From the NCBI GenBank assembly GCA_020832555.1, contig JAFIEM010000028.1:1-36427 (forward strand): a stretch of DNA of 36,427 nt. The letters run 5' to 3'. Both the position numbers and the translations under genes were made by a program. The stretch is from Natronohydrobacter sp. Lineage in GTDB: Bacteria; Pseudomonadota; Alphaproteobacteria; Rhodobacterales; Rhodobacteraceae. This document shows positions 25,495-34,089 of the stretch, one piece after another (within the stretch, counting starts at the first letter, position 1; every line of letters starts with the position of its first letter). The notes below the pieces were generated by a model that searched no databases, had not been told where the DNA came from, and worked only from the letters and a program-made list of their open reading frames with translations.

Positions 25495-26064
25495 ATGCGA
25501 GCATCAGAGTTCAACTGGGTGTCCGACCTGCTACGAGGCGACCTGCTTCGCTGGCAGGCCCTGGGGGTTGTTGAAGCGCTTGAGTTGCCGCAAGGCTGCA
25601 TTGGTGCCGGTTTCGTGCGCAACCTTGTCTGGGATCATCTTCACGGTGCTGCCAGCGATTGTCGAAGGGACGATATCGATGTCCTGTTCCATGACCCGTC
25701 CAGGACCGATCCCGCCTATGAGGCCGAAATCGAAATGACGCTTCGCGCCTGCGCGCCCGAGCTGAACTGGTCGGTCCGAAACCAGGCGAGGATGCATCTG
25801 CGCAATCATGACGCGCCCTATATCTCGGTCGAGGATGCCATGCGTTTCTGGCCTGAAACCGCAACCGCCGTCGCGGCAGAGCGTTCGGGCAACGCCTGTA
25901 TCATTACCGCGCCGTTTGGTCTGTGTGATCTGAGAGGGCTGATCCTGCGACCCAGCTCTGCCGCGCCGCACAAGATCGCGGCCTTTCATGCGCGCGTTCA
26001 GGCCAGGAACTGGCGCAGTCGATGGCCGAAGCTGCAGGTTATTGGCGTGAGTGAATACGCCTGA
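25495..26064 (+). CDS. Nucleotidyltransferase-like protein (NTP_transf_6/DUF925 type)
   Basis: A 189-residue cytoplasmic protein of the minimal nucleotidyltransferase superfamily. It has the family opening GAGFVRNLVWDHLHG (37-51), the DxD metal pair DDIDVLF (59-65) and the conserved segment WSVRNQARMHLRNHDAPY, followed by SVEDAMRFWPETATAVA. These match PF06042-type proteins, whose substrate is not established. It sits between fliL and a peptidase gene, in the flagellar block but with no evident flagellar role. No GC or codon shift is obvious, so transfer is not indicated. Confidence 0.85.
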   Translation: MRASEFNWVSDLLRGDLLRWQALGVVEALELPQGCIGAGFVRNLVWDHLHGAASDCRRDDIDVLFHDPSRTDPAYEAEIEMTLRACAPELNWSVRNQARMHLRNHDAPYISVEDAMRFWPETATAVAAERSGNACIITAPFGLCDLRGLILRPSSAAPHKIAAFHARVQARNWRSRWPKLQVIGVSEYA

Positions 26065-26181
26065 CATGCCATCCGGGGTGCAAGGTCCGACATGGCGGAT
26101 ATCTGTCGCGGGCGCGCGGGGCTTGACCTTGGGCGGGGGCTGGCGCAGCTTGTGGGTCCGCCCTTGATGACAGGAGTTCCC

Positions 26182-27462
26182 ATGCCCCATGATGCCGCCC
26201 CACCCGCCAGTGACAGCCGTGATGCGGCAGAACGGGACCCGCAATTTCTGGAGCGTCTGGCGGAACTTGCGGTACGCACCGGGCTGAACCTGCAACCGGG
26301 GCAGGATCTGGTGATGACGACACCGGTTGCCGCGCTGCCATTGGCGCGGGCGATTGCGCGGGCCGCGTACCGGGCCGGGGGCGGGCTGGTGACACCGATC
26401 ATCAGCGACCGCGACATGACGCTGGCGCGCTATGACCATGGCGCAGAGGCGAGTTTCGACCGCGCGCCGGGCTGGCTGTATGAGGGGATGGCCAAGGCGT
26501 TCGAGGGCGGGGCCGCGCGGCTGGCGCTGGTCGGCGAAGACCCGATGTTGCTGGCCGAACAGGATGCGGGGCGCGTCGGGCGGGCCAATCGCGCCAATGC
26601 CATGGCATATCGTCCTGCACTGGCCGCGATTTCGGGCTTTCACATCAACTGGTCGATCATTTCCTGCCCGACGCCGGATTGGGCGGCGCGCATGTTCCCC
26701 GACCTGCCACCAGCGCAGGCATTGGCGACACTGACCGAGGCGGTTGCACGGACCGCGCGGCTGGACCAGCCCGATCCGGTGGCGGCCTGGGCCGAACATA
26801 ACGCGGCGCTGGCGCGGCGCTGCGCGATGCTGAATGCCGCGCGGTTCGATGCGCTGCGTTTCCGTGCACCGGGCACGGATCTGACGGTGGGTCTGGCCGA
26901 AGGGCATTTCTGGCAGGGCGGTGCCTCTGAAGCGCGCAACGGGGTGCGCTGCAATCCGAATATCCCGACGGAAGAGGTGTTCACCACGCCCCATGCGGGC
27001 AGGGTCGAGGGGTATGTGCGCGCAACAAAGCCGCTGTCGCATATGGGCAGTCTGCTGGAAGAGATCGAGATGGAGTTCCGTGAGGGGCGTGCCGTTTCGG
27101 CGCGGGCGGCGCGCGGGCAGGATGTGCTGCGCGAGATGCTGGCCACGGATGAGGGGGCCGCGCGTCTGGGCGAGGTGGCGCTGGTGCCGCATGGATCGCC
27201 GGTGTCACAGACGGGGCATCTGTATTTCAACACGCTGTTTGATGAAAACGCCGCGTCACATATTGCGATGGGGCAGTGCTATGCGTCCTGTTTTGAAGGG
27301 GGCGATGCGCTGTCGAAGGACGAGATCGCGGCGCGGGGCGGCAATGAAAGCCTGATCCATGTGGACTGGATGATCGGGTCGGACCGCATGGATGTGGACG
27401 GGCTGAAAGAGGGCGCGGAACCGGTCGCGCTGATGCGTCAGGGGGAATGGGTCACGCGCTGA
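26182..27462 (+). CDS. M29-family aminopeptidase (AmpS/PepS-like)
   Basis: Cytoplasmic metallo-aminopeptidase, 426 residues. Conserved segments are GLNLQPGQDLVM near the N-terminus, EGHFWQGG and NIPTEEVFTTPHAGRVEG with the first metal ligands, the LFDENAASHIAMGQ motif, and HVDWMIGSDRMDVDG near the end. The ATG at 26182 follows CAGGAG with a five-base gap; in-frame starts at 26092 and 26167 would add a tail without family resemblance. Its 3' end overlaps the convergent small gene by 25 bases. Confidence 0.9.
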   Translation: MPHDAAPPASDSRDAAERDPQFLERLAELAVRTGLNLQPGQDLVMTTPVAALPLARAIARAAYRAGGGLVTPIISDRDMTLARYDHGAEASFDRAPGWLYEGMAKAFEGGAARLALVGEDPMLLAEQDAGRVGRANRANAMAYRPALAAISGFHINWSIISCPTPDWAARMFPDLPPAQALATLTEAVARTARLDQPDPVAAWAEHNAALARRCAMLNAARFDALRFRAPGTDLTVGLAEGHFWQGGASEARNGVRCNPNIPTEEVFTTPHAGRVEGYVRATKPLSHMGSLLEEIEMEFREGRAVSARAARGQDVLREMLATDEGAARLGEVALVPHGSPVSQTGHLYFNTLFDENAASHIAMGQCYASCFEGGDALSKDEIAARGGNESLIHVDWMIGSDRMDVDGLKEGAEPVALMRQGEWVTR

Positions 27463-27791
27463 GATTGGCGCGTGATCAGCTCTGCCAATGCCTGCGCGCG
27501 CCCGAAGCTGCGCGCGGTGCGGGCGCGCTGGTCAAGCATCAGCGCGGTGTGCTGCGCGAGGGTGACATTCAGGTTCAGACGCTGCTGCGTGGCCCAGGCC
27601 AGATGGGCCTGACGCGCGGCGAAGAGCGCGGGATCTTCGGCCAGCGGCAGGGGGGCGGAGAGTTTCTCCAGCCGCGCGCGGATCTCGTCGCGGGCGGCGG
27701 CGCGTTTCCTGAGCCGCGCCATGTCGTGATCGCGCTTCAGATCGGCCAGGATTTTCAGCCGGTGCAGGCGGGTCGGATCGTCTATCGCCAT
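27438..27791 (-). CDS. Hypothetical protein in the flhB operon
   Basis: A 117-residue, arginine- and alanine-rich, almost entirely helical protein without signal or membrane segment. Heptad-like stretches run through ILADLKRDHDMARLRKRAA and on to RARTARSFGRAQALAELI, so a coiled coil is likely. The start overlaps the flhB stop by ten bases, showing coupling to the export-gate operon. FliJ, a small coiled-coil escort of the export ATPase, has this size and style, but the sequence is too weak for a firm call. The overlap with the convergent peptidase gene end is short. Confidence 0.65.
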   Translation of the reverse strand: MAIDDPTRLHRLKILADLKRDHDMARLRKRAAARDEIRARLEKLSAPLPLAEDPALFAARQAHLAWATQQRLNLNVTLAQHTALMLDQRARTARSFGRAQALAELITRQSQRVTHSP

Positions 27792-28870
27792 GGGGATTTC
27801 CGGGCCTTGGCGCGCATCGCTTCGGCGAAACGGATCGCGGTGGCGACAGCGGCGAAGTGATCGGGGCGGATTTCCTGCCCGATCTCGACCGCGGCATGGA
27901 GCGCGCGCGCGGTGGGCGGGTCGGAATGGATCGGCACGCCTGCTTCCTCGGCGCGTTCGCGGATGCGGGCGGCGATTTCATCGACACCTTTCGCCACGCA
28001 GATGGGCGCGCCGGGATCGGTGGGCGACCATTTCAGCGCGACCGCGTAATGGGTGGGATTAACGATCACGACAGCGGCTTGCGGCACATCGGCGAGCATC
28101 TGACCGGTGGCGATTTCGCGGCCCCGCCTGCGGCGTTCACCCTTGGCATGGGGGTCGCCCTCGGACTGTTTCATCTCGTCGCGCATGTCCTTGTGCGACA
28201 TGCGATTCTTGCGCAGATGTTCGGCGCGTTGCCAGAAGAAATCAATCGCGCCGATCACCAGATTGACCACGAAAACCAGCGCGAGGAAGGTGACGACCAG
28301 CCCCATGAGTTCGCGCGCGGCAAGTGCAGGCGAGAGGTGCATGGTTTGCAGGATCATCGGCAGGTTGTGCATCAGGAAGAGCCAGAGCACGGTCGAGATC
28401 ACCACCAGCTTGACCGCGCTTTTGGCGAATTCAAACAGGCCGTTGCGGCCGAACTTGTTTTTCGCGTTGCTGATCGGGTTGATGCGCGATCCCTTGGGCA
28501 GCAGTTTTTCCGGCGCGAAGATGACGGCGCGTTGGGCGAAGAGGGACGCCCAGACCAGCAGGAAGGGGATGGCGACAAGCGGCAGAAGCGCCAGCCCGAC
28601 AGTGCCGATCAGCCCGCCTGCGAGCGGGCGGGCATGGGTGGTCATCAGGGCGGAGATACTGTCAGATTGCGCGAGCAGCACCATGCCGGTGTCGCCAAGG
28701 CGGGTCAGGGTCATCTGTCCAACGGCCAGCGCCGCGAGCAGGAGGCCGAGATAGGCTGCGGAAGTATTGATATCGGTCGAGCGGGGCACTTCGCCCTTGC
28801 GGCGCTGTTCGTCAAGCTTGCGCTCGGTCGGTTCAAATTCCTTTTCGCCGCTCTGGTCGTCTTCGCTCAT
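27782..28870 (-). CDS. flhB: Flagellar export gate / substrate-switch protein FlhB
   Basis: Inner-membrane export-gate protein that changes substrate class from rod/hook to filament. The 362 residues contain the FEPTERKLDEQRRKGEVPRS N-terminus, four membrane helices, the SHKDMRDEMKQSEGDP linker and the self-cleaving NPTHY motif (NPTHY at 271-275, cut between N271 and P272). The start at 28870 overlaps fliR (ATGA). A longer upstream reading frame lies inside fliR and was dismissed. Confidence 0.96.
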   Translation of the reverse strand: MSEDDQSGEKEFEPTERKLDEQRRKGEVPRSTDINTSAAYLGLLLAALAVGQMTLTRLGDTGMVLLAQSDSISALMTTHARPLAGGLIGTVGLALLPLVAIPFLLVWASLFAQRAVIFAPEKLLPKGSRINPISNAKNKFGRNGLFEFAKSAVKLVVISTVLWLFLMHNLPMILQTMHLSPALAARELMGLVVTFLALVFVVNLVIGAIDFFWQRAEHLRKNRMSHKDMRDEMKQSEGDPHAKGERRRRGREIATGQMLADVPQAAVVIVNPTHYAVALKWSPTDPGAPICVAKGVDEIAARIRERAEEAGVPIHSDPPTARALHAAVEIGQEIRPDHFAAVATAIRFAEAMRAKARKSPWR

Positions 28871-29658
28871 GGCAGGGGCCGGGCGGGGTTGATCAGGAAG
28901 CTCTGGAAGCTCTCGTGCCAGATGGGCAGGATCAGCGGCGCGGTCAGCATCAGGACCGCAAGCCCGGCCCAGGTGATCGCGGGCGCGCCGACGAAGGCGA
29001 CCATGAGTTGCGGCATGGCCTTGTTGATCGCGCCGAGCGCGACATAGAACAGAAGCGACAGGATCACGAAGGGCATGGCCAGCGTGAAAGCCAGCGTGAA
29101 GGCGCGGGCGGTCTGCGCGAGACCCCATTCGCCCAGGCTGGCGGCATCGGGGAAACGTGCGGGCGGAAAGAAGCTGTAGGAGAGCAGGATCAGTTCCGCC
29201 ACAGTGACATGCAGATCGGCTGTGACCGCGAGGGCGAGACCCGCCATCACGAGGATCTGCGCCATCGCGGGTTGCGGATCGACCCCGGCCCCGCCGAAGA
29301 ATTGCGAGAGCGATGTGGCCTGGGCGGCGATGGTGCCTGCGGTCTGGAGCGCCATGGAGAAGAGCCGCAGCCCGATGCCGAGGGCGAGACCGGCAACGGC
29401 CTCGGACGCGATCAGGGCGAGGAGGGGACCGGGGGCTGTGGGGGCAGGCGGCATGATCGGCGCGAGCGCGGGCGCGGTGATCGCGGTGAAGGCGAGCGTC
29501 AGTCCAAGGCGGATGCGGATCGGCACGACCTGTTCGCCAAAGGCGGGCAGGAGCGCCATCATCGCACCGATGCGGATGAAAACCGCAAAGCCCATGGCGA
29601 AAAGGTCGGCGAGGTCAGATTGCAGGTCATCCAGCAGGGCGAAGATCTCTGGGGTCAT
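28867..29658 (-). CDS. fliR: Flagellar export gate protein FliR
   Basis: Membrane subunit of the export channel with FliP and FliQ. The 263 residues have about six hydrophobic helices; recognisable segments are FFGGAGVDPQPAMAQILVMAG and the LAMPFVILSLLFYVALGAINKAMPQ region of FliR/EscT proteins. It overlaps both flhA upstream and flhB downstream by four bases, so expression is coupled to both. No stop-codon spacing oddities. Confidence 0.93.
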   Translation of the reverse strand: MTPEIFALLDDLQSDLADLFAMGFAVFIRIGAMMALLPAFGEQVVPIRIRLGLTLAFTAITAPALAPIMPPAPTAPGPLLALIASEAVAGLALGIGLRLFSMALQTAGTIAAQATSLSQFFGGAGVDPQPAMAQILVMAGLALAVTADLHVTVAELILLSYSFFPPARFPDAASLGEWGLAQTARAFTLAFTLAMPFVILSLLFYVALGAINKAMPQLMVAFVGAPAITWAGLAVLMLTAPLILPIWHESFQSFLINPARPLP

Positions 29659-31742
29659 GAGGTGATGGTCCCGACAAGGGCCGGGCGGGCTTCGAGCCCG
29701 ATTTCCTCGTAGGAGAGGACGGCGGCGGCCAGACCCTTGGCGGCCATGACCGTGCGCAGGAAGCGGCGGCGGCGGGCCGAGGTGACAAGGGCGGGGGTGA
29801 TGCCGCTGCGCGCAAGATCGGTGAGTTTCTGGGCGATGCGCTCGGTCAGGCGGGCGAAATCCTCGGGCGGGAGGGCGACATCACTGGCACCGAAATCGCC
29901 TGAAAGCTGATAGGTCGAGAAGATCTCTTCCCAGTCGGGATCGAGCTGCACCAGCGGCAGCGTGCCATCGGCGCGTTTGAGCGGGGCCACAAGCTGGAAG
30001 CCCAGACGCTGGCGGACATGTTCGCAGACGGCTTCGGGGCCTTGCAGGACCGAGCGGACCTCGGACATGGATTCGAGGATCAGGGGCAGGTTGCGGATCG
30101 AGACGCGCTCTTCGAGGAGAAGCCGGAGCACGCCGAGCAGCAATTCGACCGGCACCTTGTCGGGGATCAGGTCGGAGAGCAGGCGCTTGTTGGCATCTGC
30201 CCGCGCACTGTCCGAAAGGCTGGTCATCTCGTCGAGCAGGCGGTGCAGGCTCTTGAAGGTCAGAAGCCGCGCGAAATTGGCTTTCAGCACTTCGAGCAGA
30301 TGCGTGGCCAGCACTTCGGTCGGGCTGACCACGGTCGAGCCTGCGAGGGCGGCATCTTCTTGCATGGCGGGGTCGATCCAGCGGGCGGGAGCCTGATAGA
30401 CGGGTTCCTTCACATCCTCGCCCATAATCGCGAAGCTGGATTCATCCTGCACGAGCGCGAGCATCTTGTCGGGGCGGATGGTGTCGCGGGCCTGTTCGAC
30501 GCCGTGGATCAGGATGGCATAGCTGCCCTGCGGCAGGGCGGCGTCATCGGTCAGGCGGATTTCGGGCAGGATCAGGCCGAATTCGCGCGCGATATGGGCG
30601 CGGATCGAGGTGATGCGGGCGTCGAGCCCGAGCGCCGGGTCCAGCACCATCGGCACCAGATCGGGGGCGAATTTGACGTGGATCTCATCAAGATCGATCA
30701 CATCGCCCATGCCCCGGCGCGGGGGTTCGGGCAGGGTGTCGGCGGGTTTTTCGGCCTGCGCGCGCTGGTTTTCGGCGTGGCGGCGGGCCAGCCATGCCAG
30801 CCCGATCAGGAGGGCCGCACCGGCGACAAAGGGGATGAAGGGCAGGCCCGGCACGAAGGCGAAAATCGCCATCAAGAGGCCCACAGTCGCGAGTGCGGAG
30901 GGGTAGCGGCCAAGCTGGTCGAAAAGCTGGATATCGGTCGCGCCATTCGCGCCCCCGCGCGCGAGCAGCAGAGCGGCGGCAATCGAGATGATGACGGCGG
31001 GGATCTGGCTGACCAGACCATCGCCCACGGTCAGGATCGCGTAGGTTTCAAACGCCGCCGCGAGGGTCATGCCGTGCATCATCGTGCCGTTGATCAGCCC
31101 CATGACGATGTTCAGAAGCGTGATCAGAAGCCCCGCAATCGCATCGCCCTTGACGAATTTTGACGCCCCGTCGAGGGAGCCGTAGAAATTCGTCTCGGCC
31201 TGTTCGGTTTCACGGCGGCGCTTGGCTTCCTGATGGTCGATGGCGCCTGCCGACATGTCGCTGTCGATGGCAAGCTGTTTGCCGGGCATGCCGTCAAGGG
31301 CGAAGCGCGCGCCGACTTCGGCCATGCGGCCCGCGCCCTTGGTGATGACGATGAAATTGACGATCAGCAGGACAAGGAAGATCACCACGCCCAGAAAGAT
31401 CGAACCGGACATGACGAAACTGGCAAAGCCCTGAATGACGCCGCCTGCGGCATGGGTGCCGGTATGGCCTTCGCCGATGATAAGTTTGGTCGAGGAGACA
31501 TTGAGCGAGAGGCGCAGCATCAGCGAGGCCAAGAGCACGGTCGGGAAGATCGAGAAATCGAGCGGGCGCTGGATAAAGAGGGTTACGGTGAACATCAGGA
31601 TCGCGAGCGCGAAACTTGCGGCGAGGCCGAGATCGAGAAGCCATGCGGGGATGGGCAGGATCATCATGCCGATGACCGCCATCAGGGCGAGGGCAAGGAG
31701 GATCGTGGGGCTGAAGAGCGCCTGCGGAGTGAGTTTGATCAT
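29655..31742 (-). CDS. flhA: Flagellar export gate protein FlhA
   Basis: Nonameric export-gate component that couples proton flow and cargo docking. The 695 residues have eight N-terminal helices up to about 320, the FHIPEP-type conserved loop (FALDGMPGKQLAIDSDMSAG, around residues 147-166) and a large cytoplasmic domain. Its segments IRITDDAAL-like EIRLTDDAALPQGSYAI and the DTIRPDKMLAL region are typical. Its start overlaps the transglycosylase gene stop. It is translationally linked to fliR. Confidence 0.96.
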   Translation of the reverse strand: MIKLTPQALFSPTILLALALMAVIGMMILPIPAWLLDLGLAASFALAILMFTVTLFIQRPLDFSIFPTVLLASLMLRLSLNVSSTKLIIGEGHTGTHAAGGVIQGFASFVMSGSIFLGVVIFLVLLIVNFIVITKGAGRMAEVGARFALDGMPGKQLAIDSDMSAGAIDHQEAKRRRETEQAETNFYGSLDGASKFVKGDAIAGLLITLLNIVMGLINGTMMHGMTLAAAFETYAILTVGDGLVSQIPAVIISIAAALLLARGGANGATDIQLFDQLGRYPSALATVGLLMAIFAFVPGLPFIPFVAGAALLIGLAWLARRHAENQRAQAEKPADTLPEPPRRGMGDVIDLDEIHVKFAPDLVPMVLDPALGLDARITSIRAHIAREFGLILPEIRLTDDAALPQGSYAILIHGVEQARDTIRPDKMLALVQDESSFAIMGEDVKEPVYQAPARWIDPAMQEDAALAGSTVVSPTEVLATHLLEVLKANFARLLTFKSLHRLLDEMTSLSDSARADANKRLLSDLIPDKVPVELLLGVLRLLLEERVSIRNLPLILESMSEVRSVLQGPEAVCEHVRQRLGFQLVAPLKRADGTLPLVQLDPDWEEIFSTYQLSGDFGASDVALPPEDFARLTERIAQKLTDLARSGITPALVTSARRRRFLRTVMAAKGLAAAVLSYEEIGLEARPALVGTITS

Positions 31743-32458
31743 TGGGTGGCGCTGAACTGGATCAAGGGCTGGGCGGCGGTTCTGGCGATGGGCACGAGCG
31801 AGCCCATGCGCTGCTCGCCCCCCGGTTGCAGCAGGCTGTAGCGGTTGTCACGGCTGGCCGGAGCAGCGATTTGCGCGGGGGCAGGCGGGCTGGTGCCGCG
31901 CAGGGCGCGGAAGCGGTCAATATAGCGCGCGGCGAGTGCGGGCGTGCCGGAGTGATAGGCCCCGGCAGCGGCCTCCCACGAGCCGAGGCGGGCATGGTGC
32001 TGGCGCAGCAGGCGAGCGGCGTAATCGGCGTTTTTCTCTGGGTCGATCATGTCATCGAGCGAGGCGAAATTCCGGCCATGCCAGTGGTAATTCACCTGAA
32101 AGCAGCCAAGGTCGATATTGCGGCGGCCTGCGTCGATCTGGCTGCGGGCGAGGGTCAGGGCGGCGGCGCGGGTGTCCGGCCAGAAGCCCGGCCCGCCCAT
32201 GTTCAGCGCCCAGGGCCAGGGTTCCATCTGGCCATTGCGCCTGCGCCCGGTTTCGGTGAGCGCGATGGCGCGCAGCACATCAAGCGGCACATCGTGGCGC
32301 AGGGCGGCATTGCGCGCGGCGGTGTCGCACAGATGCGCGGGGTTCGAGGCGCGCATGAGCGAGGGCCAGAGCAGGATCGCGGCGATGATGCCGGTGGCTG
32401 TGGCAAGGCACATGTATTGCGCCCATTTGCGCGCGCGATTGCCCTGCAGTTCTGCCAT
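31739..32458 (-). CDS. sltF: Flagellar lytic transglycosylase (SltF-like)
   Basis: Opens the peptidoglycan so the flagellar rod can pass. The 239 residues start with a membrane anchor or uncleaved signal (about 15-35), then a C-type SLT domain with the catalytic glutamate E69 in IALTETG, and the later motifs NIDLGCFQVNYHWH and AAGAYHSGTPALAARY typical of such enzymes. A flagellar role is inferred from coupling: its stop overlaps the flhA start. Rhodobacter sphaeroides SltF is the known model. AAGGGGGC precedes the ATG. It leads the export-gate operon. Confidence 0.85.
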   Translation of the reverse strand: MAELQGNRARKWAQYMCLATATGIIAAILLWPSLMRASNPAHLCDTAARNAALRHDVPLDVLRAIALTETGRRRNGQMEPWPWALNMGGPGFWPDTRAAALTLARSQIDAGRRNIDLGCFQVNYHWHGRNFASLDDMIDPEKNADYAARLLRQHHARLGSWEAAAGAYHSGTPALAARYIDRFRALRGTSPPAPAQIAAPASRDNRYSLLQPGGEQRMGSLVPIARTAAQPLIQFSATQ

Positions 32459-32570
32459 GGCGCCCCCTTGGATTTGTCGACCCCCTTCTGGAAGGCCATG
32501 CGTTCCATAGGGCGTGATTCGGGTTGAGATTTGGTAAGCGCCGGGGATGGTTTGAGGTCTGGCGCGACCT

Positions 32571-32658
32571 TTGCGGGGTCAGAAGCGCCCGCTCATGGCC
32601 CACCCGCCCCACCCGATGCCATTCGCGGGCGCTGCCCGCGCGAGGCCGCGCGGGCGGG
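32571..32658. repeat. Dispersed hairpin-forming repeat, copy 2
   Basis: Second copy of the element at 18746-18831, in the same orientation, between the flippase 3' end and the sltF start. The inner stem (32624-32630 with 32634-32640, loop GCT) is identical to copy 1; an outer stem pairs 32603-32609 with 32652-32658. It contains a three-base-mismatch match to the first 35 bases of copy 1. Its place after a minus-strand gene end is the same as for copy 1. Confidence 0.82.
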
Positions 32659-32695
32659 AAATCTGCCTGCGGAGTAGGGAGAGGGTAAGGTGGTT

Positions 32696-34045
32696 TCAGA
32701 TCGGGGCGATCAGGGGCAGGATCAGGTCAAGATGCAGCGCGACCGCGCCAAGCCCGGCAATCAGGCCAAGGATCAGGAAGATCGCGTCATGGCGGCGGTC
32801 CCAGACCCCCATATCGCGCGCGAGACGGGCCATGAACGGGTAGGCGATGAGCGCGGCCAGTGCCTGACCCGCCAGCGCGCCGGGTAGCCCTGCCAGCATG
32901 ACGCCGAAGATGAAGAGCGCGGTTTGCAGGCTGGCGCGGAGTGCCATCATCTGAAAGAAACGCCGCGACTCGCCGCGCGCAAGAGCGGCCTGATCATAGG
33001 TGAGTGTCACCAGCGGCATCAGGCTGGCGCTGGCGATCATCACGATGATCGGACCGGCCAGAGTGTAGCGGTCGTCATAGAGGAAGCCCACGAGCCACGG
33101 TCCGATCAGCGCGAGGGTGATCAGCATGGCCGCGACAAGGCTGGTGAGCAGGATGCGCAGGCGCTTGATCCGGGCGTCGGTTGCGGGATTGGCGGCCTCG
33201 GCGCTTTCGCGATAGGCGGGGATCAGCAGGCGACCGACCAGGGCATTGGCAAAAAGGATCGGGAAAGAGGCGAGGAACCAGCCGATATTGTAGATGCCCA
33301 GACCTTCGATGCTGAGATAAAGACCGAGAATGGCGCGGTCGCCCTGCGCCATCAGGAAGCCGAAAGCCGACGACAGCAGGATCCAGCCGCCGAAGCTGAG
33401 GAGCGCGCGGCCTGCTGCGCGTTCCCAGCGCAGGCGGTTCGCGGGGCCGGGGATGGTGGTCCATTCGAGCGCGAGTTTCAGCGCGGCAGTGGCGAGCGCG
33501 CCCCAGACCAGCGCCCAGACGCTGCCGGTGGCATAGGCAAGCGCGATCATGAGCAGGATGCCTGCGGTCTGGGCCGCGAGTTCGATGGCCATGATCCGGC
33601 CCAGCATCAGGTGGCGTTGGGCGGTATAAATGCGGGTGGGGGTGAGGCCGGAGAGGACCAGCGCGACGGCGCCGACAGGGACGATGGTCAGCAGATCAGG
33701 CGCGTCATAGAGGGTGGCGGCGGGCCAGGCCAGCGCACAGGCGACAAGCCAGAGCAGCACGCCGCGCAGGGCGTTGAGTGTCCATGCGGTGTTGAGGAAA
33801 TCTGGATCATCGCCGCGCGGATGGCCCATGATGGATTGCTGCACACCGGTATCTGACAGGAGTGTGAGTCCCATCAGGATCATGGTCAGGAGCGCCATGA
33901 GGCCGAAAGCCTCGGGGAACAGCAGCCGCGCGAGGATCAGGTTCGAGCCAAACCGCAGCGCCTGCGCGATGACGAAGCTGCCCGAGGTGAAGGCGGCCCC
34001 GCGCAGCAGGCGGGTGATCAGGGGCTGGGGGGCGGTCTGGCTCAT
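32696..34045 (-). CDS. Oligosaccharide flippase family protein (Wzx/MOP-like)
   Basis: Probable inner-membrane translocator of lipid-linked polysaccharide units, 449 residues with about 12 to 14 hydrophobic helices and no large soluble domain. The N-terminus has GAAFTSGSFVIAQALRFGSN and the ARLLFPEAFGLMALLTM segment typical of MOP polysaccharide transporters, followed by TGVQQSIMGHPRGDD. The ATG at 34045 was chosen over TTG at 34075, though its ribosome-binding site is weak. No glycosyltransferase or polymerase genes adjoin it, so the cargo is unknown. Confidence 0.85.
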   Translation of the reverse strand: MSQTAPQPLITRLLRGAAFTSGSFVIAQALRFGSNLILARLLFPEAFGLMALLTMILMGLTLLSDTGVQQSIMGHPRGDDPDFLNTAWTLNALRGVLLWLVACALAWPAATLYDAPDLLTIVPVGAVALVLSGLTPTRIYTAQRHLMLGRIMAIELAAQTAGILLMIALAYATGSVWALVWGALATAALKLALEWTTIPGPANRLRWERAAGRALLSFGGWILLSSAFGFLMAQGDRAILGLYLSIEGLGIYNIGWFLASFPILFANALVGRLLIPAYRESAEAANPATDARIKRLRILLTSLVAAMLITLALIGPWLVGFLYDDRYTLAGPIIVMIASASLMPLVTLTYDQAALARGESRRFFQMMALRASLQTALFIFGVMLAGLPGALAGQALAALIAYPFMARLARDMGVWDRRHDAIFLILGLIAGLGAVALHLDLILPLIAPI

Positions 34046-34089
34046 GCGCGCGGGTCTGGAGGCAAAAGGCGGCAATCCTGTGGCATGGG

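Noticed and set aside
30018-31163. A 381-codon open frame antisense to flhA
   Set aside because: flhA is intact with clear motifs; the antisense frame is compositional.
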